A DNA stretch of 64,000 nt. It comes from Shiella aurantiaca. Lineage in GTDB: Bacteria > Bacteroidota > Bacteroidia > Cytophagales > Cyclobacteriaceae. Positions 24,801 through 36,400 of this stretch are shown here, piece after piece. Where the stretch lies: the NCBI GenBank assembly GCA_030412945.1, contig JAUHJS010000001.1:1-64000 (forward strand). The letters are read 5' to 3'. Under the pieces are notes generated by a model. That model was not told where the DNA came from. It did not search any database and was given only the letters and a program-made list of their open reading frames with translations. The position numbers and the translations under genes are program-made. Position 1 is the first letter of the stretch, and each line of letters opens with the position of its first letter.

Positions 24801-27800
24801 CAGTTGAGGACGAATTGGGGTGTTCTGTTAGTACACCAATCAGTGAATCTATTACCCCGCCCGATCCTGTAAGAATTGTCACATTTAATCCCAACAATAC
24901 GAACCGCTATGGAAGCAATTACTATATCAGGTGTGGCAGAGAAGCATACGTTACCTTTACCATGGATTTAGGAAGTTATGAGTACGTGAAAGTAGGTCTC
25001 TTTAAAAATGGGGCGGCAAGTCCCCTAGATACTTTTGGAATTACTCCCTCGGGATTTAGTTATAATCCTACATTTCAATCTATCAATCTTGAGCCGGGTT
25101 CGTATGAATTAAAGGTAATCGCGGTACCTTCTGTTTACTCCTCCTGTGCACTCCCAAGTAGTAAAACCTTTTACTTACTAGCTCCGAAAGAATCTCTTAA
25201 AATTGAAAATAGCCGAACTGTGGTCTCAACTGATCCTCTATACCATGTAAGCTGCCGCGATGGGGCCGATGGGGAAATAGTAGTTAGTTCTAGTGGTGGT
25301 TGGGAAAAAGATTCACCCGGAAATACAGACACCCAATATATATTGTACAAACGCACAGGAAGCACCACTTGGACAAGTATAGATACTGCCTTCACTGCTA
25401 ATCCGCGCTTTAGTGGCTTAGCGGCTCTTGATGCCAACGAGCAAATCCTTACCTACAAAGTAGCTGTGGTAGAAAAGCATATTGTAACACAATGTATTGT
25501 AGAAACCCCCGTAATCACCTTAAATGCGCCACCTGCTTTTAGCGCTAGTCTTACTTTATCGGATTATAGCGGATATGCCGTGAGCTGTCCGGGAGGCAAC
25601 GATGGTTCCATTACCCTTAGCGCCAGCGGAGGAACGGGAAGATTTGATTACCGACTATCCGGCTATACATTAAGTAATGGAGTGTATTCGGCCCTGCCAT
25701 CAGCCAGTTTCCAACTGCTCAATACAAGTAACACAAGCCATACTTTCTCTGGTTTACGTGCAAGAACCCAACAAAACCAAAGCATTTATTATACCGCAAC
25801 TGTTACCGATGACTTGGGCTGTGTAAGAAGTTCCACAGAATATTTTACGCTAAGCCAACCCGAGGCCATACAATTAGGTGCGCCTTCCTTTGATGAAGGG
25901 GTGGTAGTGGGCACTTTGGTTCCTTATCATTTCATCTGCGGTGCCGAGCTAACAAACGCCTCCTTTGAAATAACGGGGGGCCGCTATCCCATTACCCTCA
26001 CTTTGTCCAACCCATACGGATATTCGGTGGCCAAGGAAATGCTAGCCGCAGGCGCTATCACTTTTCAAGATCTAGATACAGGGAGGTATACCTTACGGGT
26101 AAGCCAGCAGCCCAATGGAATTGCTTGTTCGGTAAGTCCATTGACCTTTAGCTTGTCACGCCCTAAAGAAGAGCTGTCGGTAAGTATTGCTTCACCCACT
26201 AAATTGGGCTCAGCGTATCAGGTGAGCTGCCGCAATGGGAGCGATGGAGTAATCGCAGTACAAGAGTCCGGTGGTTGGCAAGCCGAAATGCCCCATGCAA
26301 GCACCTTGCAGTATACTTTATTGAAAAATGAGGGCAATGGATATGCCGAAGCGAGCTTACATCCTTTCAATACAGGTACGCATTCTTTTAACAATATTCC
26401 GGCTCTTACAGGCTCAGGACAAACAATTCTGTACAAAGTCAGGATAAAGGAGACGTTTGATGGCAGTATCTGTGTACGAGAGTCTAACGAAATCAGTCTG
26501 TCGGCACCCGAACTATTGAACCTTTCAGCACTTCAAATGAAAACCTATGGCCAAGGCTATGAGCTCAGTTGCTATGGTGCCAGCGATGCCGAATTGCAAG
26601 TAGAGGCTTTGGGCGGATTGGCCCCTTATCAATTCAACCTATTGGCCTATGTGCAGTCTTCTGGAGGTGCTTACACAGGTGCATCGGAAAACCTGACACA
26701 GGTGAAGAAAGTAGTAGAAGGCTCAAAAGTCACTTTTACGAGTATCAAGGGACATAATTCCCAACAGAAACAGCTCTTTTACAAAGTACAGGTAAGCGAT
26801 GCTCTCGGTTGTACCTACACCACTTCTTCGTTTAGGAGTTTGTACGAACCCGAGCCTATTGTTCTAGGAGCACCTGCATTTAGCACAGAGGTAGAAACTA
26901 TCAACGGAAATCATTTTCTTCAGTGTGAAGAAGCTTCGGCCTCAGTAGCCTTTGCTGTCAGCGGAGGGCATTATCCCATGAAACTCCGACTGTACAATAC
27001 GGCCATAGCCTATACGCAAAGCGTGGAGCTTGCTTCGCCCGGATTAGCTGAATTTCATGATCTTACGCGCGATTCGGGAGATTTCTACCGATTGGAAGTA
27101 GTGGATGATATTTTTGCCTGTGCTTTTCCCACTACGCATTTCCGACTGAAACAGGCGGAACAAGAATTGGTACTGCAAGTAGATCCCTTGGAAAAAAATA
27201 CCGTTTTCCATGTTTCCTGCCCTGAGGCAGCCGATGGGATTGTTCGTCTACTTCCGGAAGGTGGATGGCAAGCCGAGTTTCCTACCGAAACGGTAATGAG
27301 TTACACTTTGTATCACTTTGTGCAGGGCGACTGGAAACCTCATGCTTCTGTTTATGAGAGAGGAGGTTTTGAAAATTTGGCCGCCTTGGATAGTGTAGGG
27401 AATACCATCCGCTACTTGGTTCGTGCTGAGGAAAACTATTTAGGAAGCATCTGTTCCGTTAGTAGCCAAGAGTTTCATTTGCAAGCACCCGATGCCTTAC
27501 AAATTGCCGCATGGGAAGTATCCGATGCCAATGGATATAGTCTACATTGTTTTGAATCAGAAGATGGAAGTATTGCTGTACAAACCCAAGGGGGAGTATT
27601 CCCACAATATGTGAAATTACGAAGAGATGGACAGCTCATTGCCGAGCAGCGTTTAGCCTCGGAAGCCGAAAGAAGGCATATCTTCTCAGGCTTGTCCATC
27701 GGAACCTATGTGCTAGAAGTATCCGATACCCTGCTGGGCGGAGAGGCTTGCCCATTGGTCTTTGAAGAGAATATTACACTTACCCAGCCTAGTCCGCTCA

Positions 27801-30800
27801 TGGTATCATTGGCTTCTCAAGATTCACTTCGTCATCCTCTGTGTACAGGAAGCAATGATGGCTACCTAAGGGTGGCGTTCTCTGGAGGAGTTGCGCTGGA
27901 AAATGGAGATTACCTAGTTCGCTTGTACAGGGAAAATGTATTGCTTACCGAGCAAGAAGCCGATCAAGAGGCCTTGCTGACCATGCTAACAAGTGGAGAC
28001 TACTCCGTGGAAATAGAGGACAGAAATGGCTGCATCACTACCTTATCAAGCATACAGCTTGAAGATCCTTCGCTTTTGGAAATTGAGGCTATTGAGGTGA
28101 GGCCACCAAGTTGTGATGGAGGAAGCAATGGAGAAATCACGGTACGGGTCATTGGGGGTACCCCATGGGATGGCCAAATATATGATATTGCCCTTTGGGA
28201 AAAAGGAACGCAAGATACACTCCTGTTGAGAGGGAGTTCCGTCACATTCAGTAATCTGGAGCAGAAGGTATACGGTATTGAAGTAAAAGACCGCCAAAAC
28301 TGCTTGGTCCTTACCGAGCAAGAAATCCTTCCTCGTCCTGATCCTTTGCTTTTACTCCCCCATACTACGCAATTATCTACCTGCCCCTCTACCCAAGACG
28401 GAGCCTTGGTGGTGGAAGCCGTGGGCGGTGATGGCCCCTATCTTTTCAGTACCGATGGCGCTAACTATGTAGCGGGCAATGTTTCTGATAAACTCTTTCA
28501 GTGGCAAGGACTTACTGGGGGAAGAAGCTATACCTTTTACGTGAAGGACGCCAACTACAGGGAAGAAGACCATGAGGCATGCATCGTTCCTTATGATTTT
28601 TACCTTCCTCGTACCGATTCTCTTTATGTTAGTTTTGATGTCCAGCATGTCAGCTGCAAAGGGGGCACGGATGGACAAATTATAGCACGACCCGGCAGGG
28701 GCAATGATCAAGATCCGGCTAATTTTGTTTTTACATGGATGAACCTGCATACGGGTAGGCGTTTGTCTGCCCAAACGCACCAATTAACTGAAATAGGGGT
28801 AGGAGAATATCGTGTATCCTATTATCATAAAGATTATCCCACATGCGTGAGTGGCGGGGTGATTGTAGCAGTCAATGAGCCTTCTCAGGATTTTGCCATC
28901 ACTCAGGTAGAAACCTTTGCGCCAACTTGTGGAAATGTGGCAAGTGGATGGGCACATATCCGTACAGAAGGCGGTTGGTTGGCTACCTCTTATCAATACA
29001 GCCTTGACGGAAGTGCCTACCGCAGGGCGCGATTAGAATCCGGTCTTCTCTATATTCCCGGACTGACTCCGGGGAATCATGCGCTTAGCATCCGGGGCTT
29101 GCATCAAGAATCTACCGTGCAAGCATATTGTGAGAGCGAAGTTAGCCTAAGTGTCCCTCGGGGCAGCTACGCCATTACGCTTGCGAATACCCAAGCAGTT
29201 TCCTGCGCAGGCACAAACAATGGAAGTTTTCAGCTAAACAGCCCTCTACCCGATAATATCTTCTATGTACAAAATTCAGAAGGAGATATACAAAGTAATA
29301 CTACCGGATACTTCTCGGGACTTGGGTCGGGTAATTACACCACTTGGGCTGAGCAATCAGGTCATTTGGGTCTTGGCTGCCAAAGTGATACACTAGCCAT
29401 ATCTATAGGCTCACCTGAAGTTCTTTCTTTTGCCAGCCTTTCTGCCACTCCTTCTTCAGTCTGTCATCCTGACGGTCGAATTCAAGTGCAGGGGCAAGGA
29501 GGTACACCTTCTTATCAACTTCTAATCAGTAACCTATCCGGTGAAGTGTTTGGGGATACTGATTTGCCCGCAGGGCAGTATTGGGTGAGGCTTACAGATG
29601 CTAATCTGTGCTCCATTGATAGTTTGGTTACCATTGGCACACTTTCAGAATTGAACCTTTCCACTCAAGTAGAAAATGAATATTGTGGGCAAGGTCAAGG
29701 CAGGCTTGAAGTAATAGCCGAAGGAGGCGAAGGCCCATATACCTATTACCTAAGCAATGAAGCTGCTGCCAATCCGGTGTGGGAAGGCTTAGGTGCCGGC
29801 CAGTATTCTATTCGGGTGGTCGATCAAAGAGGATGTTCTAAAGAGCAGATGATTTGGGTAAGAAATGAGAATACCCTTAGCATGGAAATTAGCGATGTGC
29901 TAGCTGCCTCTTGCGGACAGGCCAATGGTGAGGCGCGCATAAACGTGTCGGGTGGATTTGCTCCGTATCGGATTATCCTTCCCGATGGAAGTGAAAGCAC
30001 CCAAGAAGAACAAATTGTATCCGGCTTGTTGTCAGGAATATATGAGATAGCAGTAGAAGACGCCAAAGGCTGTAGGCTGAGTCAAATACTGGCTATTAGC
30101 GATAAGGAAGGCCCTGAGATTATCTCGGTAAAACTTATGGAGACCTATTGTGGACTTGCCTTGGGCGAGATTCAACTTCAGGTAGCAGGCGGAACGCCTC
30201 CATATGCCTATCGGTGGTCGGATTCTGATGAATCTACTGATAATCGTAGTCAATTGAGTGCTGGAAACTACTCCGTATTAATTACTGACAGTAGGGGATG
30301 TCAGGCAAGTGCCAGCTATGAAATTCAAGAATCGGTAGAAAGTATACAAACAAATGCATCTATATCGGAAGCAAACTGCGGAATCGCCAATGGAAGTATT
30401 CAAGTAGATGTCCAAGGAGGATTCCCACCCTATCAGTATCAATGGGAGGGCCCTTCTGATATGAGTGAAACGGAATCACATTCATTAGTAGCGGGTGAAT
30501 ATACACTTACCTTAACAGATGCTAAAGGATGTAGCCAAACCCGTATTTATGAAGTAGGAGAAAAATCGGATCCAAGTGCTGTTCTTATCAGCCAAAGTCA
30601 TTCAATTGAAGGTTTTCCAACGGGAAACATTGTCGTTAAGGCACAAGAAGGTTTTGGCTCATATAGGTATCTTTGGAGTAATGCACCCAACCTGAATCAA
30701 GCTTTTGCCAATGACCTGAGACCCGGAAACTACTGGGTGTTGGTACAAGATGCCGGGCAATGCACTAGCGACACCCTGAAAGTAACCATAGAATCGGTAG

Positions 30801-33406
30801 CAAGCACCTTGTCGCTACAGGCTACAATCGGGCAATTGCCTGCTTGCCCCGATGCCACCGATGGCAAGGTGACCCTACTGGCTTCGGGAGGCACTCCACC
30901 GTATCGCTTTTATCTGAATGACAAGAGCCAAAGTGCACTCCCTTCCTTTCAAACCTTGTCTGAAGGCACGTATGTATTTGGAGTAGAGGATGCTATTGGC
31001 GTAAGTCGAGAGCAAACGCTACACTTAGCGGCACTACCAAACTTGGAGCTTGACGTATTCTCCGAAATCCATCCAAGCTGTTATGAAGCCCATAATGGTT
31101 ATCTAGAGGTAAAGGCAAGAGGAGGAGATGGAAACTATACCTACGAATGGTCAACAGGCGATACGAGGGAATCTATTAGCGATCTTCCTGCCGGAGCGTA
31201 TTCCGTGACGGTAAGAGGAAGAGGTGGTTGTTCGGTAAGCCAAAGTTTTACTTTGGAGGAACCGGAAACCCTATCTCCAGAGGTCGTTCAAATTACTTCA
31301 CCTACCTGCGTGGGTGCAAATGATGGTATACTAGAAATAGTAGCAAAAGGGGGAACGGGTCCTTATACTTACCTTTGGGCCACAGGAGAACAGGGAAAAA
31401 GAAGGCAAAACCTTGCAGCAGGTACGTATGCGCTCACTATTAAGGATGCTCAAGGCTGTGAATGGGTAGAAGAAATAGCCTTGCCGGAAAAACCATCAAT
31501 TACGGTGGAAGCCGTATTTGTTCAGCCGCCTTCTTGTATGGGAGGAAACGATGGAAGTATACGTATTTCCGTACAAAATGCGCGTGATCCGCTTATTCGT
31601 TGGAGCGGAGGACAAGTAGGACTTACCGCCAGAGGGCTTGCTGCTGGAGCTCATACCGTGGTAGTACTAGATGCCGATGGCTGTACTTCTGAACACACCT
31701 TTGCTCTTGACGAACCTCAAGAAATCCGTATTGACACACAAAGCCTAGTGCATAATTCTTGTTATGGAGGAGCAGAGGGGGAAATACACTTGACCCTTAG
31801 CGGAGGGACAGCGCCTTATTCGTATCTATGGAACAATGGGGCAAATTCCGCTACTTTATCTGCCTTGAAGGCAGGTACTTATCAAGTAAAAGTGCGTGAT
31901 GCCAAGGGCTGCACACAAAATGCAACTTTTACAATAAAAGAGAGCCTTCCTATTCAAGTGAATAAAAGCGAAACCCAAGCAGTTTCTTGTGCCAATGCCT
32001 GTGACGGAGCCGTGGATTTACAGGTCTCAGGAGGAAGTGGTTCGCTACAAGTACTATGGCCGGATGGTTTCATAGGTACTAAAAGGGAAGGGCTTTGTGC
32101 AGGCAGCTATTGGGTAAATATTCGGGATACAGCCGCATGCTCTTTTTCTTACCAAGTGGTGATCACAGAGCCTAAGCCACTGTTGGCAGAAGTTTCTTCC
32201 ATTAAAACCACAAGTTGTTTTGGTGCATCTGATGGTGCCTTACAACTTGTAGTCTCTGGAGGAACACAGCCTTATACCTACCAATGGAACAATGGGGCAA
32301 GCACACAGCACCTCGAAAATATCCCTTCCGGTCAATATTCGGTTGTGGTGAGCGATGCAAATGGGTGTACACTAAAGCGGACATTTACGGTTCCATCCCA
32401 TAATGCTCTTTCACTGGCATCCATTCAAGAAACCAATCCTAGCTGCTATTTGGGGGCGGATGGAAGCATAGAGTTGGTGGTGTCTGGCGGAGTATTACCT
32501 TATCAGTACCAATGGAATACCGGAGCAAGCACCTCTCGGATCTACGAATTGAGCGCAGGGATATACAGTGTGTCCGTTACCGATGCCAATGGCTGTATAC
32601 TTTCCTCGCAATTTGAATTAGACTTCCCTCAACCTGTTATAATAGAAGGAGTTCCTCGCAGTGTGGAACTATGTGCTGGTGGTGAAGTAGAAATAGATGC
32701 CGGAAACTGGAGCAGTTATTCTTGGACTTCCACCAGAGGTTTCCAAAGTAATCAACGGATGGTGCAGCTTAGCGAGCCCGCTATCTATCAGCTTACCGTG
32801 TTTAACTCAAGAGGCTGTTCCGATACCCAAGCCATTGAGGTGACAGTAGAAGGCGATGCGATTGATGCCGATTTTCTGGTAATGAGCGAGGCAATAGTAG
32901 GCGATACTTTAGTATTGGTGGATATTACATGGCCACTGCCTGACAGCGTAATGTGGTATATCCCAGAAGGAGCAGAATTACTTAGAACCCTTGATTATCG
33001 GGCAGAGCTTTTGTTCCATACTGCAGGATCTTATCCGGTACGAATGCGTGCCTACACTGAAGGTTGTTTGGGTGAAGAGGAAAAACAAATTCTTGTAAGC
33101 ACCCAACAAAGCCGAGCAAATGCGGAAGAACGCAGTTCACGTGATCAAGTAGCCATAAGTCAATCCATACTTTACCCTAATCCCAACCGGGGGAAATTTG
33201 CCTTGGACGTAGTCCTCTCAACTAAAGGAGAGGTTGTAGTGGAAGTATTCAATCTTTTACATGGCAATCCTATTGCCCGCATGCGGGATGAAAAAGTAGA
33301 AAGAAAAGTATTTGAATTTGATATCCCCAACCTGAAATCGGGTATGTACCTCATTCAGATTACTACCAAAGATGAAATTAAAATGCTTCGGTTTATTGTC
33401 CAATAA
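21848..33406 (+). CDS. Giant SprB-repeat surface adhesin (3852 aa) with type A T9SS sorting domain
   Basis: Signal peptide KKYLLLFCLFLLYSKGYSQA, then an N-terminal region (about 25-490) with a Cys cluster near 118-140, then a very long series of SprB-type repeats to about 3610. Repeats follow the pattern Cys-x-G-x-x-D/N-G-x-I-x-V-x-x-x-GG-x-x-P-Y-x-Y, then L-x-x-G-x-Y-x-V-x-V-x-D-x-x-G-C. Those in the last third are the most regular (for example around 31740-32630), while the first half is more divergent with longer inserts. A PKD-like segment follows, and then the C-terminal about 80 residues (ILYPNPNRGKFALDV...LKSGMYLIQI) form a type A sorting domain. The family includes the motile adhesin SprB of Flavobacterium; an adhesive surface filament is inferred. 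The next gene starts on the base after its stop. Confidence 0.88.
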   Translation: MKKYLLLFCLFLLYSKGYSQANKTKYIAGSSRIKVVIEKVEVRQNLGTDNFNFYVNINGGTDRILGVNGSTPGIFTSRRTNSISGIAALPLTLYEHNYTNQLPEKITIYAYGYRKNCFARGGDSNGSDSNYKSECYCGDLGLRCEEYDDDYRVPATGYQLKDINFKEMATLPTPGEWQTGSFDLGSTYRIHYKWMWTPPTVTEIKFDPAYPSIEGNRLSSINLCADKNVFAIAKDANVSNAKYNTEDLTYKWFYQVDGGSWRSISAAYVEKTGSLSDNTTILLKNYPPTAPSGASYKTMNFKVEIHGPHAGPLNSLISSSATIYPATSTMEHNFQTHGTTYTSASDLIHANDYLKITNSNDKGSNNGKLQILKMDGHKRHVINLVRYQDEFDENGILIMNSTQTTSTIQYDTTINFVVKGDTIPKTLTITKEQFDPYTGLAPGRYSIRYLNYFEPSLGTWPNDKIEEMCTGNAFFWIKEPLYALSPSASSPKKTNGTYNSNYEISCHGAADASIRVSFPSNGGGIGQKSIYLQRLNAKSAYEAVSCDASTSNGVTTLSNLAPGTYRVQVIDEVNNEKFSSNITIYQPDLLKASLFLPETKQGNGNTYHTTCYNADTVIRVKVEGGNGIRTVKLNRWDGSKWVLQGTQNVASTASYANFSVTPIGLVRYQVLVSDQMNCSISPIETELRGPESALNYSGGTKSNYNTYNVSAYEARDGSISFTLSGGVGGYSTLANGASVEIINNSSVTKPTVSVSNNELTVTNIQANKGDTKLQYVFKVKDELGCVMTIPKTGHIEFNFPPKLIGSHTITGKYGYVPKTVDDTTYHAACANEKLSVTVTIKGGISGAYLQLYQNDTPKGDSVYVTYNNITGNGYTFTNLSAGKYSYTITDRYKVRYSSSSFRINTPETPLSISNIMISTKPNGYRVSCSGASDAEIKAVVKGGVGNRTFLLNGSSSYTPSFRGDTVVYNNLPYISNGYYLKYRISVEDELGCSVSTPISESITPPDPVRIVTFNPNNTNRYGSNYYIRCGREAYVTFTMDLGSYEYVKVGLFKNGAASPLDTFGITPSGFSYNPTFQSINLEPGSYELKVIAVPSVYSSCALPSSKTFYLLAPKESLKIENSRTVVSTDPLYHVSCRDGADGEIVVSSSGGWEKDSPGNTDTQYILYKRTGSTTWTSIDTAFTANPRFSGLAALDANEQILTYKVAVVEKHIVTQCIVETPVITLNAPPAFSASLTLSDYSGYAVSCPGGNDGSITLSASGGTGRFDYRLSGYTLSNGVYSALPSASFQLLNTSNTSHTFSGLRARTQQNQSIYYTATVTDDLGCVRSSTEYFTLSQPEAIQLGAPSFDEGVVVGTLVPYHFICGAELTNASFEITGGRYPITLTLSNPYGYSVAKEMLAAGAITFQDLDTGRYTLRVSQQPNGIACSVSPLTFSLSRPKEELSVSIASPTKLGSAYQVSCRNGSDGVIAVQESGGWQAEMPHASTLQYTLLKNEGNGYAEASLHPFNTGTHSFNNIPALTGSGQTILYKVRIKETFDGSICVRESNEISLSAPELLNLSALQMKTYGQGYELSCYGASDAELQVEALGGLAPYQFNLLAYVQSSGGAYTGASENLTQVKKVVEGSKVTFTSIKGHNSQQKQLFYKVQVSDALGCTYTTSSFRSLYEPEPIVLGAPAFSTEVETINGNHFLQCEEASASVAFAVSGGHYPMKLRLYNTAIAYTQSVELASPGLAEFHDLTRDSGDFYRLEVVDDIFACAFPTTHFRLKQAEQELVLQVDPLEKNTVFHVSCPEAADGIVRLLPEGGWQAEFPTETVMSYTLYHFVQGDWKPHASVYERGGFENLAALDSVGNTIRYLVRAEENYLGSICSVSSQEFHLQAPDALQIAAWEVSDANGYSLHCFESEDGSIAVQTQGGVFPQYVKLRRDGQLIAEQRLASEAERRHIFSGLSIGTYVLEVSDTLLGGEACPLVFEENITLTQPSPLMVSLASQDSLRHPLCTGSNDGYLRVAFSGGVALENGDYLVRLYRENVLLTEQEADQEALLTMLTSGDYSVEIEDRNGCITTLSSIQLEDPSLLEIEAIEVRPPSCDGGSNGEITVRVIGGTPWDGQIYDIALWEKGTQDTLLLRGSSVTFSNLEQKVYGIEVKDRQNCLVLTEQEILPRPDPLLLLPHTTQLSTCPSTQDGALVVEAVGGDGPYLFSTDGANYVAGNVSDKLFQWQGLTGGRSYTFYVKDANYREEDHEACIVPYDFYLPRTDSLYVSFDVQHVSCKGGTDGQIIARPGRGNDQDPANFVFTWMNLHTGRRLSAQTHQLTEIGVGEYRVSYYHKDYPTCVSGGVIVAVNEPSQDFAITQVETFAPTCGNVASGWAHIRTEGGWLATSYQYSLDGSAYRRARLESGLLYIPGLTPGNHALSIRGLHQESTVQAYCESEVSLSVPRGSYAITLANTQAVSCAGTNNGSFQLNSPLPDNIFYVQNSEGDIQSNTTGYFSGLGSGNYTTWAEQSGHLGLGCQSDTLAISIGSPEVLSFASLSATPSSVCHPDGRIQVQGQGGTPSYQLLISNLSGEVFGDTDLPAGQYWVRLTDANLCSIDSLVTIGTLSELNLSTQVENEYCGQGQGRLEVIAEGGEGPYTYYLSNEAAANPVWEGLGAGQYSIRVVDQRGCSKEQMIWVRNENTLSMEISDVLAASCGQANGEARINVSGGFAPYRIILPDGSESTQEEQIVSGLLSGIYEIAVEDAKGCRLSQILAISDKEGPEIISVKLMETYCGLALGEIQLQVAGGTPPYAYRWSDSDESTDNRSQLSAGNYSVLITDSRGCQASASYEIQESVESIQTNASISEANCGIANGSIQVDVQGGFPPYQYQWEGPSDMSETESHSLVAGEYTLTLTDAKGCSQTRIYEVGEKSDPSAVLISQSHSIEGFPTGNIVVKAQEGFGSYRYLWSNAPNLNQAFANDLRPGNYWVLVQDAGQCTSDTLKVTIESVASTLSLQATIGQLPACPDATDGKVTLLASGGTPPYRFYLNDKSQSALPSFQTLSEGTYVFGVEDAIGVSREQTLHLAALPNLELDVFSEIHPSCYEAHNGYLEVKARGGDGNYTYEWSTGDTRESISDLPAGAYSVTVRGRGGCSVSQSFTLEEPETLSPEVVQITSPTCVGANDGILEIVAKGGTGPYTYLWATGEQGKRRQNLAAGTYALTIKDAQGCEWVEEIALPEKPSITVEAVFVQPPSCMGGNDGSIRISVQNARDPLIRWSGGQVGLTARGLAAGAHTVVVLDADGCTSEHTFALDEPQEIRIDTQSLVHNSCYGGAEGEIHLTLSGGTAPYSYLWNNGANSATLSALKAGTYQVKVRDAKGCTQNATFTIKESLPIQVNKSETQAVSCANACDGAVDLQVSGGSGSLQVLWPDGFIGTKREGLCAGSYWVNIRDTAACSFSYQVVITEPKPLLAEVSSIKTTSCFGASDGALQLVVSGGTQPYTYQWNNGASTQHLENIPSGQYSVVVSDANGCTLKRTFTVPSHNALSLASIQETNPSCYLGADGSIELVVSGGVLPYQYQWNTGASTSRIYELSAGIYSVSVTDANGCILSSQFELDFPQPVIIEGVPRSVELCAGGEVEIDAGNWSSYSWTSTRGFQSNQRMVQLSEPAIYQLTVFNSRGCSDTQAIEVTVEGDAIDADFLVMSEAIVGDTLVLVDITWPLPDSVMWYIPEGAELLRTLDYRAELLFHTAGSYPVRMRAYTEGCLGEEEKQILVSTQQSRANAEERSSRDQVAISQSILYPNPNRGKFALDVVLSTKGEVVVEVFNLLHGNPIARMRDEKVERKVFEFDIPNLKSGMYLIQITTKDEIKMLRFIVQ

Positions 33407-36400
33407 ATGATGGTTCCAAGAAAGTTTATATACCGATTAGTTCTCCTGAGCCTTTTTATATTCAGTTTTAGGGTCATTTTTGCCCAAACGTATACCGAAG
33501 ATGCCTCATGGGCAATTCCCGCGCTCTCGGCAGAAGCATGCCATTGGGTAGATTTTAATAATGATGGCCTTGCAGACTTACTTATTGCCGGGCGAAACAG
33601 TACTAATGATGCAGTAATTAAGATATATCGAAACGATGGCAATGGACTCACCGATGTCAGCACGGGAATCACAAACCTTACTACGGTTAGGATAGCCTTG
33701 TATGACTGGGATCGTGATGGTGACATCGACTGGGCTGTAAGCGGATATGACGCAGAAGATGTTCCACAAGCTCTATTTTACCGAAATGAGGGAGGCTTTA
33801 ACTTTTCCTTAGAGTCGTTTGAGGTGGAAGCACACGTAAATGGTGACTGGGTATTTATGTCCGTCAATGCGGATGCATACATTGATTTGGTCGTTTCCGG
33901 ACTCAATACCTTGGGACAACGGGCTACACAAGTGTACCTCGGAACAGAAAGCGGGTTTTCTTTGAGTGACATTAGCCTTCCACAGGCATCAGGCTCAACG
34001 TTTACCGTATTTGATTTTGATGTTGATGGATGGGACGATTTGGCCATGGCAGGTATTAATCAGTCAGGAAATCGTTTTACTAAAATCTTTAGAAATACCA
34101 ATGGCACAGGCTTCTCCGATATTTTAGCCAATGCGTTGCCTTCACTGGCTTTTGCCCAGCTACAAACTGCCCATATAAACAATGATCCAAATCCTGATTT
34201 GGTCATACAAGGCAACGATGCCCTTGGCGAGATATATCAGCAAGTGTTTATTAACGATAATGGCGTTTTTTCGGCCCTTGCATTTGATTTTGGAAACCTA
34301 AGTTCAGGAGATATACAAGTAGGCGATTTGAATAACGATGGCTGGGATGATTTGATTTTCGCAGGCCTTGATGAAAGTAATCAATACCAAACCCTAGTTT
34401 GGATAAACAATCAAGACAATACCTTTCAAAATCTGGCTCACGACATACCCGGCATAGCTGAAGGAAAAGTAAGGCTTATTGATTTGAATGAGGATGGTTC
34501 CTTAGATGTATATATTTCAGGCTTATCGGATGTTTTACCTGGAAGCCCCTTAATTGCAGGACTTTATGAAGCAGCTGATATTTTAGCAAATTCCGCTCCT
34601 CAAGTACCACAAAATTTGCAATCAAGCTATTCGCAAGATACACTCTATTTATCATGGGATGCACCAACTGATGATACCAGTCTTCAGCTGAGCTATCGCG
34701 TGTATGTGGGTGAGGCAAGTGAAGAACAGCAAGTATGGCCTGCTCACGCTATTATTTCTTCTGGAAAACCTTTGATTGTTTCAACATCGCTCAATTTATC
34801 TAGAAATAGCCTTAAAATCTCAGGTTTATCTGAAGGTAACTATTTTTGGGGTGTTCAAGCCTTTGACAAAGGGTTGAAGAATTCCTCATTCTCCACAGAA
34901 GCCACCACCACCATTTGCTACCCTGTTAAGGTGTCAAATGATACTGCCATTTGTATAAACGAAACACTCAACCTTTCCGTAGGAAGTGCACCCGACCAAG
35001 TAACATGGTTTTCCAGAAACAATGGTGAAATAGAGAGTGGTTTTGACTTGAGTTATGTAATTACCGAAGAAGACTCTCTTTATGTGGAAATCGATAAGGA
35101 GTATGGTTGTACGGTTTCTTCGGGTTTTAATATCAGTCTGTTGGTTCTACCTTCTTTCAGCCTCGGCAGCGATACGGCCATCTGCTATCAAGAATACCTG
35201 AACCTCGACTTGGGCGAAGGCTGGGCTTCCGTAAACTGGTATTCCAAGGCCCACGGCCTCTTGGCCGAAGGCAGCAGCCAGTTGGCCTTTCAGGTGCTGG
35301 AAGCCGATACCCTCTGGGCGGAAGTCTTCAATGAAAACGGTTGTGTAAACTACGATACGCTCAATATTGGCCTTTTGGAACTGCCGGCTTTCAGCCTTGG
35401 TAGTGATACGGCCATCTGTTATCAAGAATACCTGAACCTCGACTTGGGAGAGGGCTGGGCTTCGGTCAACTGGTATTCCAAAGCCCAAGGCCTCTTGGCC
35501 GAAGGCAGCAGCCAGTTGGCATATCAGGTGCTGGAAGCCGATACCCTCTGGGCGGAAGTCTTCAATGAAAATGGTTGCGTAAACTACGATACGCTCAATA
35601 TCGGACTTCTTAATTTGCCCGCTTTCAGCCTTGGTAGTGATACGGCCATCTGTTATCAAGAATACCTGAACCTCGACTTGGGCGAGGGATGGGCTTCGGT
35701 CAACTGGTATTCCAAAGCCCAAGGCCTTTTGGCCGAAGGGAGCAGCCAATTGGCCTTTCTGGTGCTGGAAGCTGATACCATTTGGGCGGAAGTCTTCAAT
35801 GAAAATGGTTGCGTAAACTACGATACCCTCAATATTGGCCTTTTGGAACTGCCGGCTTTCAGCCTTGGTAGTGATACGGCCATCTGCTATCAAGAATACC
35901 TGAACCTCGACTTGGGCGAAGGCTGGGCTTCCATAAACTGGTATTCCAAGGCCCACGGCCTCTTGGCCGAAGGAAGCAGCCAACTGGCCTATCAGGTACT
36001 AGAAGCTGATACCATTTGGGCGGAAGTCTTCAATGAAAATGGTTGCGTAAACTACGATACGCTTAATATCGCATTGTTGGAACTGCCCGCTTTCAGCCTT
36101 GGCAGCGATACGGCCATCTGTTATCAAGAATACCTGAATCTCGACTTGGGCGATGGCTGGGCTTCGGTCAACTGGTATTCCAAAGCCCAAGGCCTTTTGG
36201 CCGAAGGGAGTAGCCAATTGGCTTACAAGGTACTGGCAGCCGATACCCTCTGGGCGGAAGTCTTCAATGAAAATGGTTGCGTAAACTACGACACGCTCAA
36301 TATCGGACTTCTTAATTTGCCCGCTTTCAGCCTCGGCAGCGATACGGCCATCTGCTATCAAGAATACCTGAACCTCGACTTGGGAGAGGGCTGGGCTTCG